Positions 1 to 6,201 of a DNA stretch of 12,103 nt are shown here, in pieces. Numbering within the stretch: the first letter of the stretch is position 1; every line of letters begins with the position of its first letter. The notes beneath the pieces are model-generated. The model searched no databases, was not told the origin of the DNA, and was given only the letters and a program-made list of their open reading frames with translations. Origin of the DNA: Bacteroidota bacterium (GTDB lineage: Bacteria > Bacteroidota > Bacteroidia > Bacteroidales > UBA932); NCBI GenBank assembly GCA_009778375.1, contig WRJW01000201.1:1-12103 (forward strand). The letters run 5' to 3'. The position numbers were made by a program, and so were the translations under genes.

Positions 1-74
1 TCGGGTTTAATACATCCTTTAAGGCAAAGCGCCGCTAAAGGAAGCAATACGGCTATTTTCCAAGGTGTTTTCAT
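1..74 (-). CDS. Lipoprotein, N-terminal fragment (runs off left edge)
   Basis: An ATG at 74-72 on the minus strand opens a frame that stays open to the window edge, giving 24 residues. They begin MKTPWK, continue with a hydrophobic stretch (IAVLLPLAAL), and reach Cys21 in the context LKGC. This is a signal peptide with a lipoprotein signal peptidase II lipobox: Leu at -3 and Gly at -1 fit the family rule, while Lys at -2 is less usual. The product should be lipidated on the Cys and held in the inner or outer membrane. The start lies 20 nt after the stop of the exported protein gene at 95-538, so the two are probably co-transcribed. The upstream stretch is A/T-rich with no Shine-Dalgarno, normal for Bacteroidota. 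The mature domain is not visible, so no function can be given. Confidence 0.7.
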   Translation of the reverse strand, partial: MKTPWKIAVLLPLAALCLKGCIKP

Positions 75-94
75 AATATTTTATTATTTTAAGG

Positions 95-538
95 TCATAA
101 ACCTAAATTATTCTGGTTCCTGATCACATGAATGGTAACGTTAACCTTTGGATCGGAGGCGTTACAAAGGGTTAAGTCAAAGGTCTGGACAAAAGGAGCA
201 AGGTTATTGCCCTTGTCGGTAAACGTGAGGGTTTTGTCGGTAACGTACCCGGTAAGAAGACCCGAAGGGAGCGAGATGGAGCACCAGTTGGGTACGGTGT
301 ACAAAGAGAGGTCGTCTATATACCATGGATGGTTGGTATTTACGTCGATGGAAGCAGCGGACCCTGCTACGCCGCTGAGGTAGACGGTACACTCGTTGGC
401 GTACTGACTGTCGGGAGCGCCACAGGTTTGGACTGAGAGACGGGGCTCAAGACCCTCGTAATAGTCTCTGGTACAAAAGCCTAATCCTGAAGATTGTAAC
501 GCAATCATCAGGCAGTAAAACAGGTTAAGATATCTCAT
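95..538 (-). CDS. Exported hypothetical protein, possible BACON-like Ig-fold
   Basis: This is a 147-residue protein I do not recognise as a named family. Residues 1-20 (MRYLNLFYCLMIALQSSGLG) are hydrophobic and look like a signal peptide. Cys22 follows it but in the context LGFC, a poor lipobox, so simple secretion or periplasmic location is more likely. The rest is rich in Thr, Ser, Asn and alternating beta-type residues. HPWYIDD (70-76), WCSISLPSG (85-93) and a final strand TIHVI resemble the W...W.sisp.sG pattern of BACON-type Ig-like domains common in Bacteroidota surface proteins; this is a weak similarity judged by eye. Six Cys (9, 22, 39, 50, 86, 125) include four in the mature part that could form disulphides. 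It is the first gene of a leftward unit with the lipoprotein at 1-74, and probably uses the -7 motif at 639-646. Confidence 0.6.
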   Translation of the reverse strand: MRYLNLFYCLMIALQSSGLGFCTRDYYEGLEPRLSVQTCGAPDSQYANECTVYLSGVAGSAASIDVNTNHPWYIDDLSLYTVPNWCSISLPSGLLTGYVTDKTLTFTDKGNNLAPFVQTFDLTLCNASDPKVNVTIHVIRNQNNLGL

Positions 539-638
539 TAGTATCTGTAGTGATAATGCTGTTACTGTTTAGACGCATTTTTGGCGTAAAATGTTGCATG
601 AGGGTTAAATTTTTCACTTATCGAATGAATATAGCAAG

Positions 639-646
639 CAAAGGTA
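639..646 (-). promoter_or_regulatory. Leftward promoter -7 element (TACCTTTG)
   Basis: Minus-strand TACCTTTG matches the Bacteroidota -7 consensus TAnnTTTG exactly. About 19 nt upstream lies TTTC (670-667 on the minus strand), a one-base mismatch to the -33 TTTG. It would start transcription near position 632, leaving a leader of roughly 94 nt before the exported protein gene at 538. Confidence 0.5.
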
Positions 647-677
647 GACATTTTTTTTAAAGTAGAGAAAACTTTAC

Positions 678-685
678 TACCTTTG
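678..685 (+). promoter_or_regulatory. Rightward promoter -7 element (TACCTTTG)
   Basis: TACCTTTG matches the Bacteroidota TAnnTTTG -7 element exactly and sits 25 nt before the ATG at 711. The -33 position, about 19 nt upstream, falls in a run of eight T (651-658) that gives TTTT rather than TTTG. It is the only good promoter seen ahead of the six-gene rightward run, so it may serve the whole run to trmB. Confidence 0.55.
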
Positions 686-710
686 TGCAAAATAACCAAC
701 AAATTGATCC

Positions 711-1652
711 ATGAGACGTACTAAATTTTTTCTCTTAAGCGCACTGTGCACGCTCTTTTTTGCCGCAACGGCAAACGCCCAAGAACTCATTAATCAAGCC
801 ACCGAGTTTTTTAACAAGGGAGCCGAAGCCGTTCAGGCAAAGGATTGGGCCACAGCTATTGACCAACTTTATCGATCCATTGCCATTGCCTCGGAATTAG
901 GCGAAGAAGGCGAATCCATTGTAATGGACGCCAAGGACCTTATCCCCAGTTTGCACCTTTATTACGGGCAGGAACTTGCGCAGGCATCAAAGACAGAGGA
1001 TGCTATTGACCAACTCAACAAAGCCATTGATACCGCTTTGGAATATGACGATCCGGGGAACACCGTCAAAACCGCCAAAGGCCTGATCAACCAACTCCAC
1101 ATGCGTACTGCAAGTAACTTATTGAACGACAAACAATACGATGATGCTATTACCGCTTTTAACCTGGTTTTGGCAGACGATCCCGACAACGGAACCGTAC
1201 ATATGTACATGGGTATTGCTTATGCTTTCCTTAACAAAGAAGACGATGCCATTGCTGCTTACGAAAAAGCTATAGAATTGGGGAACAAAGATGCAGAGAA
1301 ACAATTAGCCAATATCTATTTGAAAAAAGCAGTGGGCGGTCAGGGAGCAAAAAAATGGGACGATGTATATAAGAACGCCAAAAAGGTTTTGGAGATTGAT
1401 CCCAATAATGTAAACGGAAATAAACTGCTCGGTGCTGCCTCCATTGAGTTAAAGAAATGGGACGACGCCATTGCTGCATACGAAAAAGTGCTCCCTTCCG
1501 AGTCAAATCCCGATGGCGTCATTTTCAACTTAGCCAAAGCCTACGAGGCAAAGGGAAACAAAGCAAAAGCTTGCGAAAATTATAAAAAAATTGTAACCAA
1601 CCCTACCTTTAAAGCATACGCAGAGGCAAAGGTGAAAGAGTTGTGCAGTTAA
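711..1652 (+). CDS. Exported tetratricopeptide-repeat protein
   Basis: A 313-residue protein. Residues 1-23 form a clear signal peptide (MRRTK, hydrophobic core, ANA cleavage before Gln24), so it acts in the periplasm or at the outer membrane. The mature part is almost all helix and fits about six or seven TPR units, roughly at 28-61, 80-112, 127-160, 162-195, 204-233, 235-268 and 269-302. Units near 178 and 251 share DDAIAAYEK, and the usual DPDN/DPNN turn follows helix B at 157-160 and 230-233. TPR arrays hold protein partners; the partner is unknown and no catalytic domain is present. Its stop codon overlaps the ATG of the U32 gene (TAATG), implying translational coupling. The ATG at 711 is chosen because it immediately precedes the signal peptide and lies 25 nt after a good -7 motif. 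Confidence 0.9.
   Translation: MRRTKFFLLSALCTLFFAATANAQELINQATEFFNKGAEAVQAKDWATAIDQLYRSIAIASELGEEGESIVMDAKDLIPSLHLYYGQELAQASKTEDAIDQLNKAIDTALEYDDPGNTVKTAKGLINQLHMRTASNLLNDKQYDDAITAFNLVLADDPDNGTVHMYMGIAYAFLNKEDDAIAAYEKAIELGNKDAEKQLANIYLKKAVGGQGAKKWDDVYKNAKKVLEIDPNNVNGNKLLGAASIELKKWDDAIAAYEKVLPSESNPDGVIFNLAKAYEAKGNKAKACENYKKIVTNPTFKAYAEAKVKELCS
1242..1488 (+). repeat. Direct repeat inside the TPR gene
   Basis: Two 28-nt stretches at 1242-1269 and 1461-1488 match at 26 of 28 positions and are 219 nt (73 codons) apart in the same frame. Both encode DDAIAAYEK in a TPR helix. The high DNA identity suggests recent internal duplication or gene conversion between TPR units, though strong protein constraint could also explain it. 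Confidence 0.6.
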
Positions 1653-3391
1653 TGCCCGAACTGATGGCCCCTGCCCGGGATTTCACCTGCGGCAAGGCAG
1701 CCATCGACAGCGGAGCCGATGCGGTGTATGTAGCCGGTCCTGCTTTTGGAGCTCGGGAAGCCGCCGGAAACCCCATGACAGAAGTAGCGCGTTTGGTGCG
1801 TTACGGACAAAGGTACGGAGTTAGAACTTATCTGACCCTTAACACGTTGCTCTATCCTCAGGAGTATGAAACAGCCCGCCGGATCGCCTTTGAGGCTTGG
1901 GATGCGGGGTGTGCTGCCCTGATTATTCAGGATCCGGCTTTATTGGAGTCTCCTTTACCCCCCATTCCCCTCTTTGCCTCCACCCAAATGGACAATCGCG
2001 ACGTAGCGCAGGTGCAGCGCTTAGAAAAATTAGGCTTTGCCCGAGTGATTTTGGCCAGAGAGTTATCGCTGCAACAAATAACCGAAATAAGGAAGCACAC
2101 CACCGTTGAATTAGAAAGTTTTATCCACGGATCCCTTTGCGTATGCTACAGCGGAAGGTGTTATTTGAGCGAATTTCTTACCGGCCGAAGCGCTAACCGC
2201 GGGGCCTGTGCCCAACCTTGCCGCAACCGGTATCACTTAACCGATGCCCAGGGCAAGATTTTGGTTCGCGACCGCCATTTATTGTCGCTTAAGGATTTAA
2301 ACATAGATAATGATTTAGAGGCCCTAACCGCCGCAGGTGTATCTTCTTTTAAAATCGAAGGCCGACTTAAAAAGAGCGAATACGTTAAAAATGTGGTGGC
2401 CTATTACCGGCGCCGGATAGATCGTTTTGCCACTGGATCTAAAACATCTTTAGGCGCCTCTCTGCTGAACTTTGAACCCAATCCCGAACGCACCTTTTCC
2501 CGAGGTTATACCTCTTATAATGTACATGGAATCCGTGGCCCTTGGGCCACCAAAGAGTACGGAAAAGCGAGGGGCCGAGAGATCGGCACTATTGCCCTCC
2601 AATACGGAGGAGGTTTCTTGATCCGCCTGCAACAGGATGTCTGCCTCAGAACCGGAGACGGAATTTGCTACCTCAATCCTAAAAACCAACTTGTCGGCAG
2701 TCTGATTAATTCCATTACCCCGGCTTCTTCTCCCTACCACTGGATAGCAACCCTCCAAACACCCTCGCCCATAGGTTTAGACAACAGACTTTACCTCAAT
2801 GCTGACCGTCTGTTTGAAAAGGAACTGTCCAAACCTAAAAGCGCCAAACGCCTGATTGAAGTAAGATTACAAGTTAAAGTTAGACCCGATTCTATCCTCT
2901 TGGAAGCATCCATTCCCAAAGGCCCTCAAGTCAGCCTGTCTATACCCTGCAACGGCGCTCCGGCGCAACAGCCACAACAGGCCAACCTGCAAATACGCAA
3001 TCAATTGGAAAAAACGGCAGAAAACCTCTACCTCTTTCGGATAGATTCGCTGGTAAACCAGCCCCCTCAATTTTTTCCGACCGCCCAAATCAACGAATGG
3101 AGGCGGAAGCTCGGCAAGGCTTTGTTAGAGGCAACCGAATTGTTTTTCAGGCCGCAAACCCGCCCAATCCTCCCACTCGATCCCCAAGCCCTGCTTGAAC
3201 TCAAACAACATATTCCTCCAATCGGCGCCCAATCTCAAAAATTGATGTTATGCAAATATTGCCTAAAGTACGAATGGGGTCTGTGCGGCCAAGATACCAA
3301 CCCTGAGCCGCTATATTTAGTAAATCAGGAACATCGCCTTAGGCTCTCCTTTGAGTGCTCCCGTTGCGAAATGAGTATTTTAAAAAAATAA
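1652..3391 (+). CDS. Peptidase U32 family protein, RlhA/TrhP-like RNA hydroxylation enzyme
   Basis: A 579-residue U32 family protein. The N-terminal TIM-barrel-type domain starts MPELMAPARDF. The family signature is present at residues 156-173 (ESFIHGSLC..YSGRCYLS), with Cys163, Cys170, Cys186 and Cys190 (CAQPCR) matching the conserved four-Cys set expected to hold an Fe-S cluster. Family members once called collagenases include E. coli RlhA (23S rRNA 5-hydroxycytidine) and TrhP (tRNA 5-hydroxyuridine); RNA hydroxylation is therefore a better guess than proteolysis. The length, well above TrhP (about 450 residues), is nearer RlhA (about 650). The C-terminus adds a Cys set (C534, C537, C545, C569, C572) that looks like a zinc ribbon, a layout I associate with Bacteroidota members. 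The ATG at 1652 overlaps the previous stop (TAATG); the GTG at 1643 adds only three residues and is less likely. Which RNA it modifies cannot be told. Confidence 0.88.
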   Translation: MPELMAPARDFTCGKAAIDSGADAVYVAGPAFGAREAAGNPMTEVARLVRYGQRYGVRTYLTLNTLLYPQEYETARRIAFEAWDAGCAALIIQDPALLESPLPPIPLFASTQMDNRDVAQVQRLEKLGFARVILARELSLQQITEIRKHTTVELESFIHGSLCVCYSGRCYLSEFLTGRSANRGACAQPCRNRYHLTDAQGKILVRDRHLLSLKDLNIDNDLEALTAAGVSSFKIEGRLKKSEYVKNVVAYYRRRIDRFATGSKTSLGASLLNFEPNPERTFSRGYTSYNVHGIRGPWATKEYGKARGREIGTIALQYGGGFLIRLQQDVCLRTGDGICYLNPKNQLVGSLINSITPASSPYHWIATLQTPSPIGLDNRLYLNADRLFEKELSKPKSAKRLIEVRLQVKVRPDSILLEASIPKGPQVSLSIPCNGAPAQQPQQANLQIRNQLEKTAENLYLFRIDSLVNQPPQFFPTAQINEWRRKLGKALLEATELFFRPQTRPILPLDPQALLELKQHIPPIGAQSQKLMLCKYCLKYEWGLCGQDTNPEPLYLVNQEHRLRLSFECSRCEMSILKK

Positions 3392-3406
3392 TCGTACATT
3401 CGCAAT

Positions 3407-4528
3407 ATGCTTTTTTCTGCTATACCCGGCCACTCCTTGTTAAAAGAACGCCTGATCGATATGGCTAACGCCGGTCGCGTAGGCCATACCCTGCTCTTTT
3501 GGGGAGAAGAAGGGGTGGGCGCCCTGCCTTTGGCGCTGGCGCTGGCCCAGCAAATGGCCTGTACCGTCAAAGAAAACGGTATGGCATGCGGCAAATGCCC
3601 GACCTGCAACAAAGTACAAAAACTCGTGCATCCCGATTTGCATTTTTCCGTACCTGTTAACAGGGTCAAGCCTTCTGACCCCGACCCTGTTACCGACCTC
3701 TACCTAAAAACTTGGAAAGATGCTTTGTTGGCCAACCCTTATATGTCGGAATACCAATGGTACGAAACTTTGGGGATTGATAAAAAAAGCGGCAATATCA
3801 GCGTACACGAAGCAGACGCCATACAAAAGAAAATCAGCCTTAAACCTTTTGACGGAGCGTATACTTTTGTATTGATTTGGCTGCCCGAACGGATGAATAT
3901 TCAGGCTGCCAACACCCTGCTTAAAGCCTTGGAAGAGCCTCCGCCCGGGACGCATTTCTTTTTAGTATCGGAACATCCCGAACAGTTACTGCCTACCATT
4001 CGGTCTCGCTGTCAGAATATTCGCGTGAACCCCATTAGCACACAAGAACTCTCTGCTACCTTGGCCAAAGAATTGTTGATTTCGCCTTTAGAAGCCGAAC
4101 GGTTGGCCCGTATTTCGGCCGGCAGCTACGGGAAAGCCCTCTATTCCAACTTGAGGTCGGAGCGGCAGGAAGAGGCTAACGATTTTTCATCCCGTTTGTT
4201 TGACAGCGTCCTGCACAAAGACCTGAATGCCTCGATTCAATGGGCCGAAGAAGCGGCAGGCTTAGGACGGGAACTTCAAAGACAAAGCGTGCTGCATCTG
4301 TTGGCGTTGCTCAGAGAAGTCTATATGGAACATTTAAAAGCGCACAAATTCGTGTATGTATCAGAAAAAGAGATTTATAAACTAAGAACTTGGGCATCCG
4401 GATTACCTTCGTCTTTTTTCCCTGTTGCTACGACGGCGCTTAACGACGCCCTCTCTGACATTGACCGCAACTTGAACAACAAGATCGTTTTTTATAGCCT
4501 GTCTCTTCATTTTTTCTTTGCCTGCTGA
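3407..4528 (+). CDS. holB: DNA polymerase III subunit delta'
   Basis: A 373-residue clamp-loader subunit of the AAA+ class, part of the complex that loads the sliding clamp during replication. The N-terminus (FSAIPGHSLLKERL) matches the usual delta'/gamma start. The P-loop area at 33-40 reads GEEGVGAL in place of GxxGxGK[ST], so ATP binding is probably lost, as is known for delta' in other bacteria. A four-Cys zinc module is present (C52, C61, C64, C67), and ALLKALEEPP-type and SRC (200-202) motifs follow; the SRC motif supplies the arginine finger acting on the neighbouring ATPase subunit. The C-terminal third is the less conserved collar domain. The gene starts 15 nt after the U32 stop and is followed 46 nt later by ricT, an order also found in Bacillus subtilis (holB-yaaT). 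Confidence 0.92.
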   Translation: MLFSAIPGHSLLKERLIDMANAGRVGHTLLFWGEEGVGALPLALALAQQMACTVKENGMACGKCPTCNKVQKLVHPDLHFSVPVNRVKPSDPDPVTDLYLKTWKDALLANPYMSEYQWYETLGIDKKSGNISVHEADAIQKKISLKPFDGAYTFVLIWLPERMNIQAANTLLKALEEPPPGTHFFLVSEHPEQLLPTIRSRCQNIRVNPISTQELSATLAKELLISPLEAERLARISAGSYGKALYSNLRSERQEEANDFSSRLFDSVLHKDLNASIQWAEEAAGLGRELQRQSVLHLLALLREVYMEHLKAHKFVYVSEKEIYKLRTWASGLPSSFFPVATTALNDALSDIDRNLNNKIVFYSLSLHFFFAC

Positions 4529-4549
4529 TCCTGTTTTGAGAAATATGTC

Positions 4550-4557
4550 TACCTTTA
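4550..4557 (+). promoter_or_regulatory. Weak -7-like element upstream of ricT
   Basis: TACCTTTA differs from TAnnTTTG in the last base and lies in the 46-nt gap before ricT. No TTG/TTTG at proper spacing was found (the nearest is 29 nt upstream), so this is only a candidate for an extra internal promoter. Confidence 0.2.
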
Positions 4558-4574
4558 CGGAGTAATCATGTATT

Positions 4575-5750
4575 ATGAACCACTTAGAAGACGACCACCA
4601 TAACCATACTCAATACGATTGCCAACGGGGATGCAGCTTGCAACGCAGTTCGATGGGAGAGTTGAATTGCAAAATGACAAATAGTTGCTGTAAGCTCTCT
4701 ACCTACGACTGGATGACGGGACTCTCCACCTCGGAAACCGATGCGCTGTTTGAGATCCGCTTTAAAAATACGCATAAAGGCTTTTTTATCAACTCCTCCG
4801 GTGTTGTGTTGCATAAAGGGGATATTGTAGCCGTAGAGGCAGCTACCGGTCACGACATTGGCATTATCAGCATGGAAGGGCCTGTAGTAATGAGGCAACT
4901 GATTCGTCACGGCGTTGATCCCAAAACGTATGAATACAAAAAAATCTACCGCAAAGCCAAGACCTTTGACTTGGAAAAATGGCAGGAAGCCATTGGCCGT
5001 GAACACCAAACCATGATCCGTTCCCGCCAGATCGCCTCCTCCTTAGCCTTAAATATGAAGATCGGCGATGTGGAGTTTCAGGGCGACGGTACCAAAGCCA
5101 CCTTTTATTATATTGCCGATGATCGCGTCGACTTTAGACAATTAATCAAACTTTTTGCCGAAGAATTTAAAATCAGGATCGAAATGCGCCAGATTGGCGC
5201 CCGTCAGGAGGCCGGACGAATTGGAGGTCTTGGGGTTTGCGGACAAGAACTGTGTTGTTCCCGTTGGATGATTGATTTTAGATCGATCACCACTCAGGCC
5301 GCCCGTTCTCAGGATCTCTCCCTCAATCCCCAAAAATTAGCCGGTCAATGCGGCAAGCTCAAATGTTGCATCAATTACGAGGCGGCCGTTTACATCGATG
5401 CCCAAAAGAACCTTCCTCAGGTACATCAGCCTTTAGACACCGAAGAGGGACCCGCTTATTTGGTCAAAACCGATATCCTTCGCGGCTTAATGTGGTTTAG
5501 CTATGATCCCCAAAGCCTCTCCCGTTTTGTTATTCTTCCGGCTGCCAAAGTAAAGGAATTTATCCAGATGAACTCGAAAGGAATTAAACTCCCTTCGCTC
5601 TCGGTCGGGGGTGGGGGCGCTAACGAAGAATCCGAATTTAAAAGTGCGGTGGGCGAAGGCAGTCTTACCCGCTTTGACTCCATTTCCCGAAAAAAAGAGG
5701 GGGGACGCAGGCATAAGAATAAAAATCACAGACAGCCATCTCGTGACTAA
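4575..5750 (+). CDS. ricT: PSP1 domain protein, RicT (YaaT) homologue
   Basis: A 391-residue PSP1-domain protein. In B. subtilis the homologue RicT joins RicA and RicF in an Fe-S-containing complex that affects RNase Y-dependent mRNA maturation, sporulation and competence; the role in Bacteroidota is not settled. The PSP1 core runs from about residue 60 to 275 and ends in strongly conserved Cys motifs: VCGQELCCSRW (C222, C227, C228) and GQCGKLKCCINYE (C259, C264, C265). Ahead of it is a His/Cys-rich segment (HHNH at 8-11; C16, C20, C32, C38, C39, then KLSTYDW), which could bind metal. The tail after about 340 is low-complexity, with a Gly run and a basic end (RKKEGGRRHKNKN). The ATG at 4575 starts 46 nt after holB; a weak -7-like TACCTTTA at 4550-4557 might add transcription. 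The last 8 nt overlap gldH. Confidence 0.9.
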   Translation: MNHLEDDHHNHTQYDCQRGCSLQRSSMGELNCKMTNSCCKLSTYDWMTGLSTSETDALFEIRFKNTHKGFFINSSGVVLHKGDIVAVEAATGHDIGIISMEGPVVMRQLIRHGVDPKTYEYKKIYRKAKTFDLEKWQEAIGREHQTMIRSRQIASSLALNMKIGDVEFQGDGTKATFYYIADDRVDFRQLIKLFAEEFKIRIEMRQIGARQEAGRIGGLGVCGQELCCSRWMIDFRSITTQAARSQDLSLNPQKLAGQCGKLKCCINYEAAVYIDAQKNLPQVHQPLDTEEGPAYLVKTDILRGLMWFSYDPQSLSRFVILPAAKVKEFIQMNSKGIKLPSLSVGGGGANEESEFKSAVGEGSLTRFDSISRKKEGGRRHKNKNHRQPSRD

Positions 5751-6201
5751 ATCGGGTTCTTTCTTTTTCTGTTTGTTAGTTATACTTGCATCCTGCGCAG
5801 GAGAGGCTGAGTACACATCCTTGATGGAGGAGATTCGGACCGATGGCTGGAACCGGCACGACTCGATAGCTTTTGAAATACCGGTGCAGGATTCCCTGTC
5901 TCGCTATCACATAGACATTATCGGCAGGGTCCGAAATACTTACTTACCGGACTCTTTGTCTCTCATCCTGCGGGTAAACGCCCCATCCGGAGCATCATTT
6001 ACCGATACCCTTTCTTTGGGGCTAACCCATAACTATGATCGGATTTGGGAAGATTTCAGGTTTGGCTATTGCAGTCACGTTCGCTTTACCCAAAAAGGAA
6101 TCTGGCGTTTTTACCTTTGGCATCAGATGGATCCCGAAATACTTAAAGGAGTTTTTTCCGTTGGACTATGTGTAAAGAAAGAACGGGATGGGAAAAAATA
6201 A
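5743..6201 (+). CDS. gldH: Gliding motility lipoprotein GldH
   Basis: A 152-residue lipoprotein from a GTG start. The signal peptide (MTKSGSFFFCLLVILASC) ends in a textbook lipobox LASC with Cys18. The mature part follows the GldH pattern: W..HDSIAFEIPV near the start, a central R.RNTYLPDSLSLIL, then DTLSLGL and a closing GIWRFYLWHQM...L.GV.SVGL. In Flavobacterium, GldH is one of the lipoproteins needed for gliding; homologues also occur in many non-gliding Bacteroidota, so motility cannot be inferred from this gene alone, and no other gld gene is visible here. The frame stays open upstream to an ATG at 5611, but that would bury the signal peptide behind 44 residues and overlap ricT by 140 nt. 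The GTG at 5743 overlaps the ricT stop by 8 nt, puts one Lys before the hydrophobic core, and gives the normal family length. Confidence 0.85.
   Translation: MTKSGSFFFCLLVILASCAGEAEYTSLMEEIRTDGWNRHDSIAFEIPVQDSLSRYHIDIIGRVRNTYLPDSLSLILRVNAPSGASFTDTLSLGLTHNYDRIWEDFRFGYCSHVRFTQKGIWRFYLWHQMDPEILKGVFSVGLCVKKERDGKK

Larger units (their letters stand above)
639..685. repeat. Inverted repeat spanning the divergent promoters
   Basis: Arms CAAAGGTAG (639-647) and CTACCTTTG (677-685) are perfect reverse complements. A second, inner pair AAAGT (659-663) and ACTTT (671-675) lies off centre inside them. The outer arms contain the two -7 elements. The symmetry may simply reflect two copies of the same promoter motif facing outward, or could be an operator that controls both units together. 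Confidence 0.45.

Noticed and set aside
473..483. Lipobox at Cys22 of the exported protein at 95-538
   Set aside because: The context LGFC has Phe at -1, where Gly, Ala or Ser is needed.
1643..1651. GTG start three codons upstream of the U32 ATG
   Set aside because: The ATG at 1652 overlaps the previous stop as TAATG and begins the conserved PELMAPA segment; the GTG adds no conserved residues.
3395..3402. TACATTCG just before holB as a promoter giving a leaderless transcript
   Set aside because: One base differs from TAnnTTTG, no -33 box is at the right spacing, and the start would be almost on the ATG; read-through from the U32 gene is simpler.
5605..5620. G-tract (G5-T-G5) as a quadruplex or regulatory element
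   Set aside because: Only two G runs of five are close together; it encodes the Gly run in the low-complexity tail of RicT, which is a sufficient explanation.
5690..5704. A7 followed by G6 near the end of ricT as a programmed frameshift or phase-variable tract
   Set aside because: The gldH frame is +1 to ricT, whereas A7 slippage is usually -1, and gldH has its own start; both proteins look normal as they stand.
5611..5742. Longer GldH reading frame starting at the ATG at 5611
   Set aside because: It would overlap ricT by 140 nt and put 44 residues before the signal peptide; the GTG at 5743 gives a clean signal peptide, lipobox and normal length.
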